DNA from: Cyanobacterium stanieri PCC 7202
GTDB taxonomy: Bacteria; Cyanobacteriota; Cyanobacteriia; Cyanobacteriales; Cyanobacteriaceae
DNA: 64,000 nucleotides
Assembly: GCA_000317655.1 (NCBI GenBank)
Contig: CP003940.1
Span: 1,931,547 to 1,995,546 of the forward strand
Direction: 5' to 3'
In this document: in pieces, positions 28,694-37,532 of the stretch
Layout of the letters: each line of letters starts with the position of its first letter
Numbering within the stretch: the first letter of the stretch is position 1
The notes under the pieces: model-generated
The model's database searches: none
The model's input: only the letters and a program-made list of their open reading frames with translations
What the model was told of the DNA's origin: nothing
Program-made: the position numbers and the translations under genes

Positions 28694-31638
28694 GGATTTT
28701 CAGGGTGGGATATATAGTGATTGAGATAGATATTTAAGAGTCGCTCATCTACGGGGGGGCAGGGTATTGACGGGGATATTTTTGCGAGGGTTTGATGATT
28801 TTCAAATTCAAAGGAACCAAGGGATCTTTGCAAGAAGTTTTCAAAGTGTAATAGGCTGACAAAGGGAGCAAGGGAGTTATAGGTTCCTATTTTGACGGTG
28901 TTTTCTAGTTGTTCGATCCATTGTGAGTGAGGCACTATGGAAAATTGATAGTTTTTATTTTTCATCCACTGCAAAATATGCTCGAAGGATGCGGGTTGCG
29001 GGTTAACGATATTAAAGGTTTGATTGAGGTAGTTTTGATGTCGGGAAAGATGGACAATGATTTGGCTAACATAGTCCACGGGAACGAGGTTAACGATCGC
29101 CCTTATTTGGGGAAATAATTTTAATTGTAAACAACCTTGAAACATTCTGGGTATAAATTCTGTGACAAGGGTAGGATCTGATTGGTGGGCATCGATGATA
29201 TTACTCGGACGGAAGATAGATACTGGTAATCCTCGTTTTTGGGCTTGTTGTAATAATTCCTCGGCGGCGTATTTGGTTTGGGCGTAGCCACCGCAGAGAT
29301 AATCACCATCAGGTTTCTGATTGATGGCTATTTTTCTGATGTCTTGGGAGGAAAACACATCGGTGGTGGAAATATAATGAATGGGTTTACAATCATTTTT
29401 ACAGGCGAGTTTGATGATTTCTTTGGTACTTTCAATATTTGAGGCTCTCATGGAGGAGTAGGGATAAACGATATTTACCCAAGCCCCACAATGGTAAATC
29501 ACATCTATTTTTTCGCTCAAAAGTTCCATCTGTTGGGGGTTTAAACCAAGGGAGGGTTTGCCCAAATCACCCATAAGGGGGATGATCCTTGATTCCCAGT
29601 GGGACTGCCAGAGATGATTTGTTTCTAGTTTGTTTCTAATTCTTTGTCGGGCTTGATCTTCATCTTTTGCCCTCACTAGGCAGTATATTTGATAATCGGT
29701 GGCGGTGAGCAATTCTGAGAGGAGGTGAGATCCTAATAAACCTGTAGCCCCTGTCAGCAGAGCGGTATGGTAGTTTTTATGAGGATTAAAGGGAGTTTGG
29801 GGGTGAATGTCATCGGGCAGTATGATGTCGGTGGCGAGGGTGCTGGTGTGTTTTTCGATCTGGGAAAGCTCCCTCTTTTGCTCAATATTTTTACTCAGGC
29901 AGGAGATGGTGGAACTTTCTAAAAATACCCCGAGGGATATATTGGTATTAAATTGGCTGTTGATGTCGTGGATAAGGGCGATCGCACTCAGGGAATTACC
30001 CCCAAGGTCAAAAAAGTTATCCTGAACCCCGATAGGTTCAATTTTGAGGACTAATTGCCACATTTGCACCAATCTTTCCTCCATGGCATTACGGGGGGCA
30101 ACATAGGAGCATTGGGTGGCACTATCCCATAGTAAATGACGTTCTGGGGTAGGTAAAGCACGACGATTAATTTTTCCGTTGAGGGTTTCGGGCAACTGAT
30201 CCAACACCATAAAACCCCCTGGCACTTCGTGGGGAGGTAGTTTTTCCCTTAAATATTCACGGATTTGGCTTAAGATCTGATTTTTGTCCACATCACTTTT
30301 TTTCAGAGTTACATAAGCAATCAATCTTTGATCATCATCATCAAAATGATGGAGAATTACCGCCGCCCTATCCACGAGGGGATGCTTGGTCAGGGTTGCC
30401 TCAATCTCCCCCAGTTCTACCCTAAAACCCCTAAATTTAACTAATTGATCCTGTCGCCCGACAAATTTTAATTGACCATTATTTAAATAGATACCTAAAT
30501 CTCCCGTTTTATACATCCTCGAGGTGGTATCAGCTTCAAAGGGATTGGGTAAATAGCGCTCGGCAGTCAAATCAGGGCGATGACGGTATCCCCTCGTAAT
30601 TCCTGCCCCTGTGAGGTAAATTTCACCAATGATGCCTTTTTCCACGGGTTCTAGGTTTTCATCCAATAAATGTACTTCTGTTTGGCTAATGGGTTCACCG
30701 ATGGGGGGAACATCATCAAATCCTTTGGGAATGAGGGCGACGGTGGAGTAGGTGGTATCTTCTGAAGGACCATAGAGATTGTAAACTCTTTCTACCTGCT
30801 CAAATTGATAGACTTCCTGCACGATATTATTGGTCAGTGCTTCCCCTGCCAGGTTAACGGTTTTTACATTGGGGGGAATACTTTTTATTTTCGTCAAAGA
30901 GGCGATCGCACTAGGAACTGTATCAATGAGGGTAACTCGCTCCCGATGGGGAGATTCGGGTAAATGAAGAATGTTATTTACCAAAATAATCGTACCCCCC
31001 ACACTCAGAGGCACAAAAATCTCAAACACCGATAAATCAAAACATACCGAGGTTGAAGCCAATACCCCTGACAATTCTTCGGGGCTAAAAAAGGCGATCG
31101 CCCATTCAATAAAGGCAATGGTGTTACGGTGTTCAATTTCCACCCCCTTGGGAATGCCCGTAGAACCCGAAGTATAGATGACATAAGCTAAATTATGAGC
31201 TTCATTAACTCTCGACAAATTATCATCGTCAAAACCCAGAAAATCATCCCGATCTACATTCACCACCTTCACCCCATCCTGCGGTAAATGAGCCAAAAAA
31301 GCATCTTGGGTGATTAACACCGACAATCCCGAATCCTGTACCATAAAAGCCAAACGATCTTGGGGATAGTGGGGATCAAGGGGTACATAACCACCCCCTG
31401 CCTTCAAAATAGCCAACAAAGCAACTATTAAATGAGCTTTCCTCTCTAAACATACCCCCACCAACATATCCTCACGGGAACCAATGCCCAAACTGCGCAG
31501 ATAATGAGCCAGACGATTCGCCCGAGCATTTAATTCCCCATAGGTCAGCTGTTCATCGTCAGTCAACAATGCCATGGCTTGGGGAGATTGACTAACGCTA
31601 TGTTCAAAAAAATCCTGAATCCCTTGATTTGCGATCAT
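28690..31638 (-). CDS. stand-alone NRPS-like adenylation - carrier - thioester reductase enzyme
   Basis: The protein has 982 residues. The adenylation domain (about 10-500) shows core motifs [52 protein letters not shown] and the catalytic Lys in [10 protein letters not shown] carrier domain follows with S549 ([12 protein letters not shown]), then a NAD(P)H-dependent reductase (about 625-982) with GATGLLG and YAQTKYAAE. There is no condensation domain. The architecture matches carboxylate-reductase-like A-T-R enzymes that release an aldehyde or alcohol. By hand alignment the substrate code reads roughly D-L-F-D-N-A-L-T-Y-K, which hints at a small amino acid such as alanine (weak inference). 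It is translationally coupled to the hybrid kinase. No phosphopantetheinyl transferase is nearby. Confidence 0.9.
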   Translation of the reverse strand: MIANQGIQDFFEHSVSQSPQAMALLTDDEQLTYGELNARANRLAHYLRSLGIGSREDMLVGVCLERKAHLIVALLAILKAGGGYVPLDPHYPQDRLAFMVQDSGLSVLITQDAFLAHLPQDGVKVVNVDRDDFLGFDDDNLSRVNEAHNLAYVIYTSGSTGIPKGVEIEHRNTIAFIEWAIAFFSPEELSGVLASTSVCFDLSVFEIFVPLSVGGTIILVNNILHLPESPHRERVTLIDTVPSAIASLTKIKSIPPNVKTVNLAGEALTNNIVQEVYQFEQVERVYNLYGPSEDTTYSTVALIPKGFDDVPPIGEPISQTEVHLLDENLEPVEKGIIGEIYLTGAGITRGYRHRPDLTAERYLPNPFEADTTSRMYKTGDLGIYLNNGQLKFVGRQDQLVKFRGFRVELGEIEATLTKHPLVDRAAVILHHFDDDDQRLIAYVTLKKSDVDKNQILSQIREYLREKLPPHEVPGGFMVLDQLPETLNGKINRRALPTPERHLLWDSATQCSYVAPRNAMEERLVQMWQLVLKIEPIGVQDNFFDLGGNSLSAIALIHDINSQFNTNISLGVFLESSTISCLSKNIEQKRELSQIEKHTSTLATDIILPDDIHPQTPFNPHKNYHTALLTGATGLLGSHLLSELLTATDYQIYCLVRAKDEDQARQRIRNKLETNHLWQSHWESRIIPLMGDLGKPSLGLNPQQMELLSEKIDVIYHCGAWVNIVYPYSSMRASNIESTKEIIKLACKNDCKPIHYISTTDVFSSQDIRKIAINQKPDGDYLCGGYAQTKYAAEELLQQAQKRGLPVSIFRPSNIIDAHQSDPTLVTEFIPRMFQGCLQLKLFPQIRAIVNLVPVDYVSQIIVHLSRHQNYLNQTFNIVNPQPASFEHILQWMKNKNYQFSIVPHSQWIEQLENTVKIGTYNSLAPFVSLLHFENFLQRSLGSFEFENHQTLAKISPSIPCPPVDERLLNIYLNHYISHPENP

Positions 31639-31684
31639 TAATGTACTTTGATAAAGAATAATATAGCTATCAATAAGAATGCCC

Positions 31685-32119
31685 TTAATCGGTGGAATGA
31701 TAAACCGTTAAAACACTGATATTTTGTTCATTAACCCTCTGATAAGAAAAATCATCCACTCCATCAAAGGCGAGAAAAATTCCTAAACCGCCAATTTTTC
31801 GTTCTTCTATAGGTTCCTTGGTTACTTCTATTTCCGATTCTATTTTGTTGGTAGGATCAAAAGGAACCCCATTATCTTTGATCGTAATAATCAAAGCCCC
31901 CTCAGAAATATCAGATTCCAAAAAAATCTCCTTTTCTTGAGGGTTATCGTTATCTGCATAGGCATAATTGGCAATATTAGTTGCCAACTCATCCACTGCT
32001 AACCTTAACTTATACATTGCCTTTTTTTCTAATCCGAACATTTTAGCAACTTTCATCACATATTCAGCGATGGGTTTTAGGGAATCTAAACTGGCGGGAA
32101 CCGTTAATTTTTCAATCAT
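31685..32119 (-). CDS. RsbW-like anti-sigma / serine kinase of the icfG partner switch
   Basis: This 144-residue GHKL ATPase has the N box (VDELATNIANYAYA) and the G boxes (DNGVPFDP and GGLGIFLA). It corresponds to the Rsb/Spo-type kinase encoded beside icfG in Synechocystis 6803 (Slr1861), which phosphorylates a STAS protein of the cluster. It starts 27 bases after the porin gene and ends 46 bases before the NRPS-like gene. Whether it also binds a sigma factor is not known from the sequence. Confidence 0.9.
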   Translation of the reverse strand: MIEKLTVPASLDSLKPIAEYVMKVAKMFGLEKKAMYKLRLAVDELATNIANYAYADNDNPQEKEIFLESDISEGALIITIKDNGVPFDPTNKIESEIEVTKEPIEERKIGGLGIFLAFDGVDDFSYQRVNEQNISVLTVYHSTD

Positions 32120-32146
32120 GGCTGTTCACAAGATTAAGGTTAATAA

Positions 32147-33799
32147 TTAAAAACTAAAAATGGTTCTAAAACCACTGACCACAAAACTAGAATTATCCCG
32201 ATCCTGATTGGGGGCTGTAATCCAGATTAGATAAGGAGTGATGGAAATATTGCGGTTAATTTGGTGGCGATAATAGGCTTCTATGTGCAAAGAGGTATCA
32301 TTTTTGAAACTGGCATGGGGTAAATCGGTTCTTAAACCCGTCAAAGTAGGCTCTACTCCTACCACCAAACCTCCTAAGTTACCCTCCCGAAACAAGTCAG
32401 GAAAAGCCGCTTGAATAGAGTAGCTCCAAATTTCTGCATCCCCCTTTTCGATCAGTCGGGCATTAATAAAATTCACCCAACCACCGAGGGAAAACCTCGG
32501 ACTAAATACATAATATCCTCCCACCTGATAAGCATTGGTCGATACCGCCGAAGCATCGGGGAAAAGTACCCCCGGTTTGGCAAAACGATTGGCAAGGGCT
32601 GTGCCGACAAAACCGCTATCTTGGAAAAATTGACCGTTGTTAAAACCGAAATTCCCCGGTCCAAAATAACCGTTTTGGTACAGTGCTTGTACAAAAAATC
32701 GGGGGCTAGGATTATATTTGACTTCAAAACTAGCCACATAATCCCCTTTACTTAAACCAAATTCGGGATCATTACCAAAGGTGGTGTTATAGTTTGCCGA
32801 AAGTACGGTGGAGGGGGAGGCTTGATAGGTGAGGGCAAAACCGCCATTACCGCCCCCGATAAGATATACAGGGGGGGCAGTGGCAAAGGCACTCACGGGC
32901 CCTCGTCCGAAGGTGTATTCAGTGACAAAGTTACCAAGAAAGGCTGGGGAAAAGTTGAAGCGGTTAACCCCTGTAAGGGTGGCACGAAGATTGTCGGTGA
33001 TGGGAAAGTCATAATTGAGGTTGATAATTCGGATGTCTCCCCTCAAGTCTCCTGCGGAGGCTGCGTAGCTGGTTCCTTCTCTGGTGGCTCCTACCATTCT
33101 GCCATCGTTGGTGTTGGCAATATTAGGAAAGGTGGTATTGGTGGAGGCGAAACCCACAAGGAGGGAGTCTCTACCTGTGAAACTGGTAATACTAGCGAGA
33201 AAGGCGTTGTATTGTAAACTGGCTTGGGCTTCTCCTTTTTCTCCAAAATAAAAGTTGGTTTGGGTGACTAGGTTTCCGAGGAGTTTGGAGGTGGTGGAGA
33301 ATTGGTTATCTTCGAGAAAGGCGATTCTGGATTCTAGGTTATCGATACGGTTGCCGAGATTAGCTAGTTCGGGGCTAAATTCTTGGGTTAGTCTTTGCAG
33401 TTGTTCTAAGTCTTCGGTGTTGACTCCCCCTTGCCCGATGAGGGTTTCTATTTGGTTAAGACAACTTTGTAATCCTGCGGCAAATTCATAGCGGCTTAGG
33501 GCGCGATCGCCCCTAAATGTACCATCAGGATAACCGACAATACATCCATATCGTTCTACCAAACTGCGCAATGCTTCATAGGCCCAATCGGTGGGGGATA
33601 CATCCCGAAGATTGGACACCCGATTAATTTGGTTCATGGATGAGGTGTTTGTGGGCAAAAAATCGGGGGAGGCAGATTCCGTTTGCTCTTGGGCAAAAAC
33701 TGATTTATTAGTCCATCCTAAAATGATTAGGGTAAATAATAGATATTTAAAAGTATTGCTTAAAAAAGCTGGTATGGGTCTGACATTATTAGTGAGCAT
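32147..33799 (-). CDS. SLH-domain OprB-type outer membrane porin
   Basis: This 550-residue precursor has a signal peptide (hydrophobic LLFTLIILGW, cleavage after SVFA). An SLH domain follows (VSPTDWAYEALRSLVERYG, GYPDGTFRGDRALSRYEFAA), then a coiled coil (about 120-155) and a beta-barrel OprB region ending in a terminal aromatic (TIFSF). This is the common cyanobacterial porin architecture; members carry inorganic ions or sugars. Its place directly upstream of the RsbW-like gene, 27 bases apart, is unusual and suggests uptake regulated with the icfG switch. The substrate is not predictable. Confidence 0.9.
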   Translation of the reverse strand: MLTNNVRPIPAFLSNTFKYLLFTLIILGWTNKSVFAQEQTESASPDFLPTNTSSMNQINRVSNLRDVSPTDWAYEALRSLVERYGCIVGYPDGTFRGDRALSRYEFAAGLQSCLNQIETLIGQGGVNTEDLEQLQRLTQEFSPELANLGNRIDNLESRIAFLEDNQFSTTSKLLGNLVTQTNFYFGEKGEAQASLQYNAFLASITSFTGRDSLLVGFASTNTTFPNIANTNDGRMVGATREGTSYAASAGDLRGDIRIINLNYDFPITDNLRATLTGVNRFNFSPAFLGNFVTEYTFGRGPVSAFATAPPVYLIGGGNGGFALTYQASPSTVLSANYNTTFGNDPEFGLSKGDYVASFEVKYNPSPRFFVQALYQNGYFGPGNFGFNNGQFFQDSGFVGTALANRFAKPGVLFPDASAVSTNAYQVGGYYVFSPRFSLGGWVNFINARLIEKGDAEIWSYSIQAAFPDLFREGNLGGLVVGVEPTLTGLRTDLPHASFKNDTSLHIEAYYRHQINRNISITPYLIWITAPNQDRDNSSFVVSGFRTIFSF

Positions 33800-34057
33800 T
33801 TTATATACATTTTTATAAAAGGGTTAATTAATCTTTTAATTCTTATTTTAATCGCCTTTTTTGTAATGAGAAAAATATTCAATATTTCTTAAAAAAATAA
33901 TTATTCTGGTCAATGTTACTTAAGTATGAAGTTTTATCAATGAAGAAAATAAAATTAGGATTGTGGAAAAAAGATATTCAAAAAAACTTAATTTATTAAT
34001 AGAAGTATAAATGCTATAAATTTAAAGAATCTATACAGTAAACTAAAAAAAGAGATA

Positions 34058-34510
34058 ATGCTAGACGTTAATAACTTAATTAATTTATTGCCTGAGTTTC
34101 ATGGTGGATTAGAAGGTATTGGATTAATGATTTTAAGAGGAACTTGGGGGGTGACTTTAATGTTTTATGGTCGTCCTATGTTAAGTAGACCTTTTACATG
34201 GATGGATATGCCTAAACCTTCAGGTATTCCAGGGTTTTTACAAGCCTTGGGGGCGTTGACTATTTTTGGGGGCGGTTTGGCGATGGCGGCAGGTATCCTA
34301 ACTTTTCTGGCTTCCCTTGCCCTCACTGGGGCCATGGGTTTCGCTCTGATTTTAAATTTTATGAAAGGGGTACCTTTTATGAAGGAAAGACCAGATGCCC
34401 CCGGTACTTCCTATGAGGCTTCTTTGGTTTACCTTGCGATCGCCCTTATGTTTGTATTGGTAGGCCCAGGTAAATTCTCCTTTGATTTTCTTATTTTTGG
34501 CAATTTGTAA
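34058..34510 (+). CDS. DoxX family membrane protein
   Basis: This 150-residue protein has four likely membrane helices (near 22-40, 60-85, 86-106 and 125-145) and the family-type stretch GIPGFLQALGALTIFGGGLAM. DoxX-like proteins take part in quinone-linked or thiol redox functions in some bacteria, but the role here is unknown. It is the only plus-strand gene inside the 23.5-54 kb minus-strand run, and it splits the glgX/STAS group from the porin/RsbW/NRPS group. The ATG follows an AGAG-type RBS. Confidence 0.82.
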   Translation: MLDVNNLINLLPEFHGGLEGIGLMILRGTWGVTLMFYGRPMLSRPFTWMDMPKPSGIPGFLQALGALTIFGGGLAMAAGILTFLASLALTGAMGFALILNFMKGVPFMKERPDAPGTSYEASLVYLAIALMFVLVGPGKFSFDFLIFGNL

Positions 34511-34546
34511 ATTGAGAGTGAGAAAAAAGATAACTGCTTTGCTGCG

Positions 34547-34575
34547 TAAATCCCCCAATTGTGGGGGACTTCAAC
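34547..34575. repeat. interspersed palindromic repeat (CCCCCAATTGTGGGGG type), copy 2
   Basis: It has the same core and ACTT tail as the copies at 7068-7100 and 56462-56497. It lies between the convergent doxX-like and STAS genes and could act as a bidirectional hairpin. Confidence 0.75.
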
Positions 34576-34580
34576 AAGTC

Positions 34581-34898
34581 TTATTCAAAGGTTTCTTGAA
34601 TAATTAAACTGTGATGTAAACCAGTTTTTTCGATGGTTTCGAGGATCATTTCATCGGCACCAACTACATAAACATCGACCCCTGCACCCATTTTTTGTTT
34701 AGAAAACACTAATACCCGTAAACCAGCACTAGCCATGAACTCTAAATCATTCATGAACAAGACTAATTTTTTGGGTTCGGCGGCGGCGGCTTCTTCGATT
34801 TTGGTTTTGAAATCGGCGGCATTACTACCATCCAATTCCCCTGCGAGGGTGATTTTTGCCACTTCGTTTTCTACGGTCAAAGTTAAATCTAATGCCAT
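34581..34898 (-). CDS. STAS-domain anti-sigma antagonist (IcfG substrate type, Slr1859-like)
   Basis: This is a 105-residue single STAS domain. The phosphorylatable serine is S57 in FMASAGLRVL, aligned with the SpoIIAA/RsbV site. In Synechocystis two such proteins from the icfG cluster are phosphoproteins dephosphorylated by IcfG. It directly follows glgX, as slr1859 follows slr1857. RBS GGAG lies upstream of the ATG. The target that it binds when unphosphorylated is unknown. Confidence 0.9.
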   Translation of the reverse strand: MALDLTLTVENEVAKITLAGELDGSNAADFKTKIEEAAAAEPKKLVLFMNDLEFMASAGLRVLVFSKQKMGAGVDVYVVGADEMILETIEKTGLHHSLIIQETFE

Positions 34899-34966
34899 GG
34901 GTTAAAACTCCTATGTGTTAATAAATTCAAAGGTTAAATTGTTAAAGATAGCGGTCAGGTTGTCAA

Positions 34967-37087
34967 TTATTTGCCCACTAAAATAACTGTGGAGCGATCG
35001 CCCACTAACATCCCGTATTGATCTTGTAATACAGGTTCAGATCCCGGTGTCCAACTGTCTTCGGGGGAAGGCATAGCAGTATTAGCGAATACGTGCCATT
35101 GAAGCCCGGGGGGAAGTTGGGGAATCTCGAACCAGAGGGCATCCCAATAAACATTGGTGGCGACATAGACATAATTGTCCTCCACGGTGCCACCCTTGGC
35201 GTGTTCACCACAGAGCATAAAGGCGATGGCTTTGGCATCTTCCGACCAATCGGCATTCCAGGCTTGGGTACCATGCCAAGAAATATCGGCGTAGCCACTG
35301 CCTACATAATCACGGTTTTGGAAATGCCAAGTATTACGCAATACGGGGTGGGCTTTACGGAAGTTGATGCAGTTTTTGGTGAACTGGAATATATCGTTAT
35401 TTTTCTTGAGTAAATCCCAATTGAGCCAGTTTAGTTCGTTGTCGTGGCAATAGGTATTATTGTTGCCATATTTGGTACGCCCCATTTCATCCCCCATCAA
35501 CATCATCGGCACCCCTTGGGATACCATCAATAGGGCGATCGCATTTTTGATCTGACGATGGCGCAGGGCGTTGATATATTCGTTGTCGGTTTCCCCTTCC
35601 CAACCGCAGTTCCAACTATCATTATCATTACTACCATCATTATTATTTTCCCCATTGGCTTCGTTGTGCTTCCCGTTGTAGGAAACCATATCCATGAGGG
35701 TAAAACCATCGTGGGCGGTGATAAAGTTAATAGAGGTAGCAGGCGCCCTTCCTGCCCCTTCATAGAGATCTGGAGAACCCTGTAACCGTTGAGCCATTTC
35801 CCCTACGGTGGTATCCGCCTTGAGAAACTTACGAATGGCATCCCGATATTTACCGTTCCATTCCCCCCATCTGCCATAGGCGGGGAAAGAACCCACCTGA
35901 TATAAACCCCCTGCATCCCATGCTTCGGCAATGAGTTTACATTTTGCCAAAATAGGGTCAAAAGCTAAGGTTTCGAGGAGGGGAGGATTGGATAAAGGAG
36001 CGCCCCAGGGATCTCGACCTAAAATGGAGGCAAGGTCAAACCTAAACCCGTCAATGTGGTATTCTGCCGCCCAATAACGGAGACAATCAAGAACGATACC
36101 ACGGACGATGGGGTTGTTACAATTAAGGGTATTACCGCAACCGCTGAAGTTGTAATAATAACCTTCGGGGGTAAGCATATAGTAGGTTTTGTTATCAACC
36201 CCTCGGAAAGAAATGGTCGGGCCCCGTTCGTTGCCTTCGGCGGTATGGTTAAATACCACATCAAGAATTACCTCAATATCATTTTTGTGTAATTCCTTAA
36301 CCATGGCTTTAAGTTCGTCCACCTGCATCCCAAACTTACCCGTGGCGGCGTAACCTGCCTTGGGAGCAAAAAAGCCCACGGTACTATATCCCCAGTAGTT
36401 ATAAAGGGTTTCCCCAGTGGTGGGGTTGGGGCGACTGTTTTCAAACTCATCAAATTCATAGACGGGCATCAGTTCGATAGCATTGACCCCTAATTCTTTG
36501 AGATAGGGAATTTTGTCTCGAATCCCCGCAAAGGTACCTCTATGGCTTTCCTTGATGCCAGAGGATTCGTGTTTGGTAAAGCTACGGACGTGCATTTCGT
36601 AGATAATCTGATCCTCGGGGGCGATTTCTAAGGGGCGATCGTCTTCCCAGTCAAAATCATCAAAGGCGATACGCGCTCGATGGTGGTACATATCATCCCA
36701 GTCAGGGGGAGTTCCCCACACATCACGCCCTCCAATAATTTTGGCGTAGGGATCTAGTAATACTTTACTTTTATCAAACCAGTGACCTTCTTGGAAGTTA
36801 TTGGGCCCATCCATGCGATAACCATATTCGATGTTTTCATAGTCCAAATCAAAGACAATCATCGAGTAAACATTACCGATTCTAAACTCATCAGGAAAGG
36901 GTATCTCTCCAAAGGGTTCGGGGGCGTGTTTTTTGAACAAAACCAAAGTACAGGAGGTGGCATGACTAGAGAAAATAGAAAAGTTTACTCCCCCCGGCAC
37001 AAAGGTTGCACCAAAAGGGGCAGGGTTTCCCCGTCTTAGTTTAAATTTCCCATGGGTATGGGTAGGGTGGACATCAATTCTTTGCAT
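34967..37087 (-). CDS. glgX: glycogen debranching enzyme / isoamylase (GH13)
   Basis: This 706-residue enzyme cleaves alpha-1,6 branches during glycogen breakdown. The N-terminal CBM48-like part begins PAPFGATFVPGGVNFS. GH13 catalytic motifs are visible: DVVFNHTAEG, DGFRFDLASILGRD (nucleophile Asp), LIAEAWDAGG (acid/base Glu) and FITAHDGFTL. It lies between two STAS genes, the same order as slr1856-slr1857-slr1859 in Synechocystis 6803, so glycogen mobilisation is built into the switch locus. The gap to the upstream STAS gene is 46 bases. Confidence 0.95.
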   Translation of the reverse strand: MQRIDVHPTHTHGKFKLRRGNPAPFGATFVPGGVNFSIFSSHATSCTLVLFKKHAPEPFGEIPFPDEFRIGNVYSMIVFDLDYENIEYGYRMDGPNNFQEGHWFDKSKVLLDPYAKIIGGRDVWGTPPDWDDMYHHRARIAFDDFDWEDDRPLEIAPEDQIIYEMHVRSFTKHESSGIKESHRGTFAGIRDKIPYLKELGVNAIELMPVYEFDEFENSRPNPTTGETLYNYWGYSTVGFFAPKAGYAATGKFGMQVDELKAMVKELHKNDIEVILDVVFNHTAEGNERGPTISFRGVDNKTYYMLTPEGYYYNFSGCGNTLNCNNPIVRGIVLDCLRYWAAEYHIDGFRFDLASILGRDPWGAPLSNPPLLETLAFDPILAKCKLIAEAWDAGGLYQVGSFPAYGRWGEWNGKYRDAIRKFLKADTTVGEMAQRLQGSPDLYEGAGRAPATSINFITAHDGFTLMDMVSYNGKHNEANGENNNDGSNDNDSWNCGWEGETDNEYINALRHRQIKNAIALLMVSQGVPMMLMGDEMGRTKYGNNNTYCHDNELNWLNWDLLKKNNDIFQFTKNCINFRKAHPVLRNTWHFQNRDYVGSGYADISWHGTQAWNADWSEDAKAIAFMLCGEHAKGGTVEDNYVYVATNVYWDALWFEIPQLPPGLQWHVFANTAMPSPEDSWTPGSEPVLQDQYGMLVGDRSTVILVGK

Positions 37088-37133
37088 TGTTATTCTTGCT
37101 CTTAATTTTTGCGGTGGAGAAGATGGTTAAAAA

Positions 37134-37469
37134 CTATCCTTCTAGTTGTTTTTTGGCATCATCAATGGAATCACTGACGGTGAAAAAGTCGAGGAATCCT
37201 GTGACTGACATGGTATCTTTGATGTCTTCTGATAATCCGACCAAAATTAATTTTGCTTCCTTGGCAGTGGCTTGGCGGTAGGTGGAAAGTAGAATCCTCA
37301 GTCCTGCACTGGACATATATTCTACCCCTGTCATATTAAGAATAATTTTGGCGTTTTCGGTGACTAGGGGAATAATGGTGTCTGTCACTTCAGAAGCGAC
37401 GGAGGAGTCTATATCTCCTTGAATGGTGGCAATTTGGATACTGTCTTGATTGGTAATATTTATTTCCAT
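37134..37469 (-). CDS. STAS-domain anti-sigma antagonist (Slr1856-like)
   Basis: This is a 111-residue STAS domain with the regulatory serine S54 in YMSSAGLRIL. In Synechocystis the equivalent protein is phosphorylated by the RsbW-like kinase and dephosphorylated by IcfG. A 9-base-pair hairpin separates it from the epimerase gene upstream, which may tune its expression within the operon. Confidence 0.9.
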   Translation of the reverse strand: MEINITNQDSIQIATIQGDIDSSVASEVTDTIIPLVTENAKIILNMTGVEYMSSAGLRILLSTYRQATAKEAKLILVGLSEDIKDTMSVTGFLDFFTVSDSIDDAKKQLEG

Positions 37470-37500
37470 TACTCTGATTGATAGTTTGGATAAAAGGAAG

Positions 37501-37525
37501 AATGACAGGTATTACGCCTGTCATT
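37501..37525 (-). other. 9-bp perfect hairpin between epimerase and STAS genes
   Basis: AATGACAGG (37501-37509) pairs exactly with CCTGTCATT (37517-37525) across a 7-base loop. On the minus strand it is followed by a loose pyrimidine run (CTTCCTTTTATCC). It may be an attenuator, a partial terminator or an RNA processing site inside the operon. Confidence 0.5.
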
Positions 37526-37532
37526 GCTGGTT

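Noticed and set aside
32822-33217. Gly-rich plus-strand frame opposite the porin gene
   Set aside because: It is an antisense shadow of a clear beta-barrel gene and has no start context or family features.
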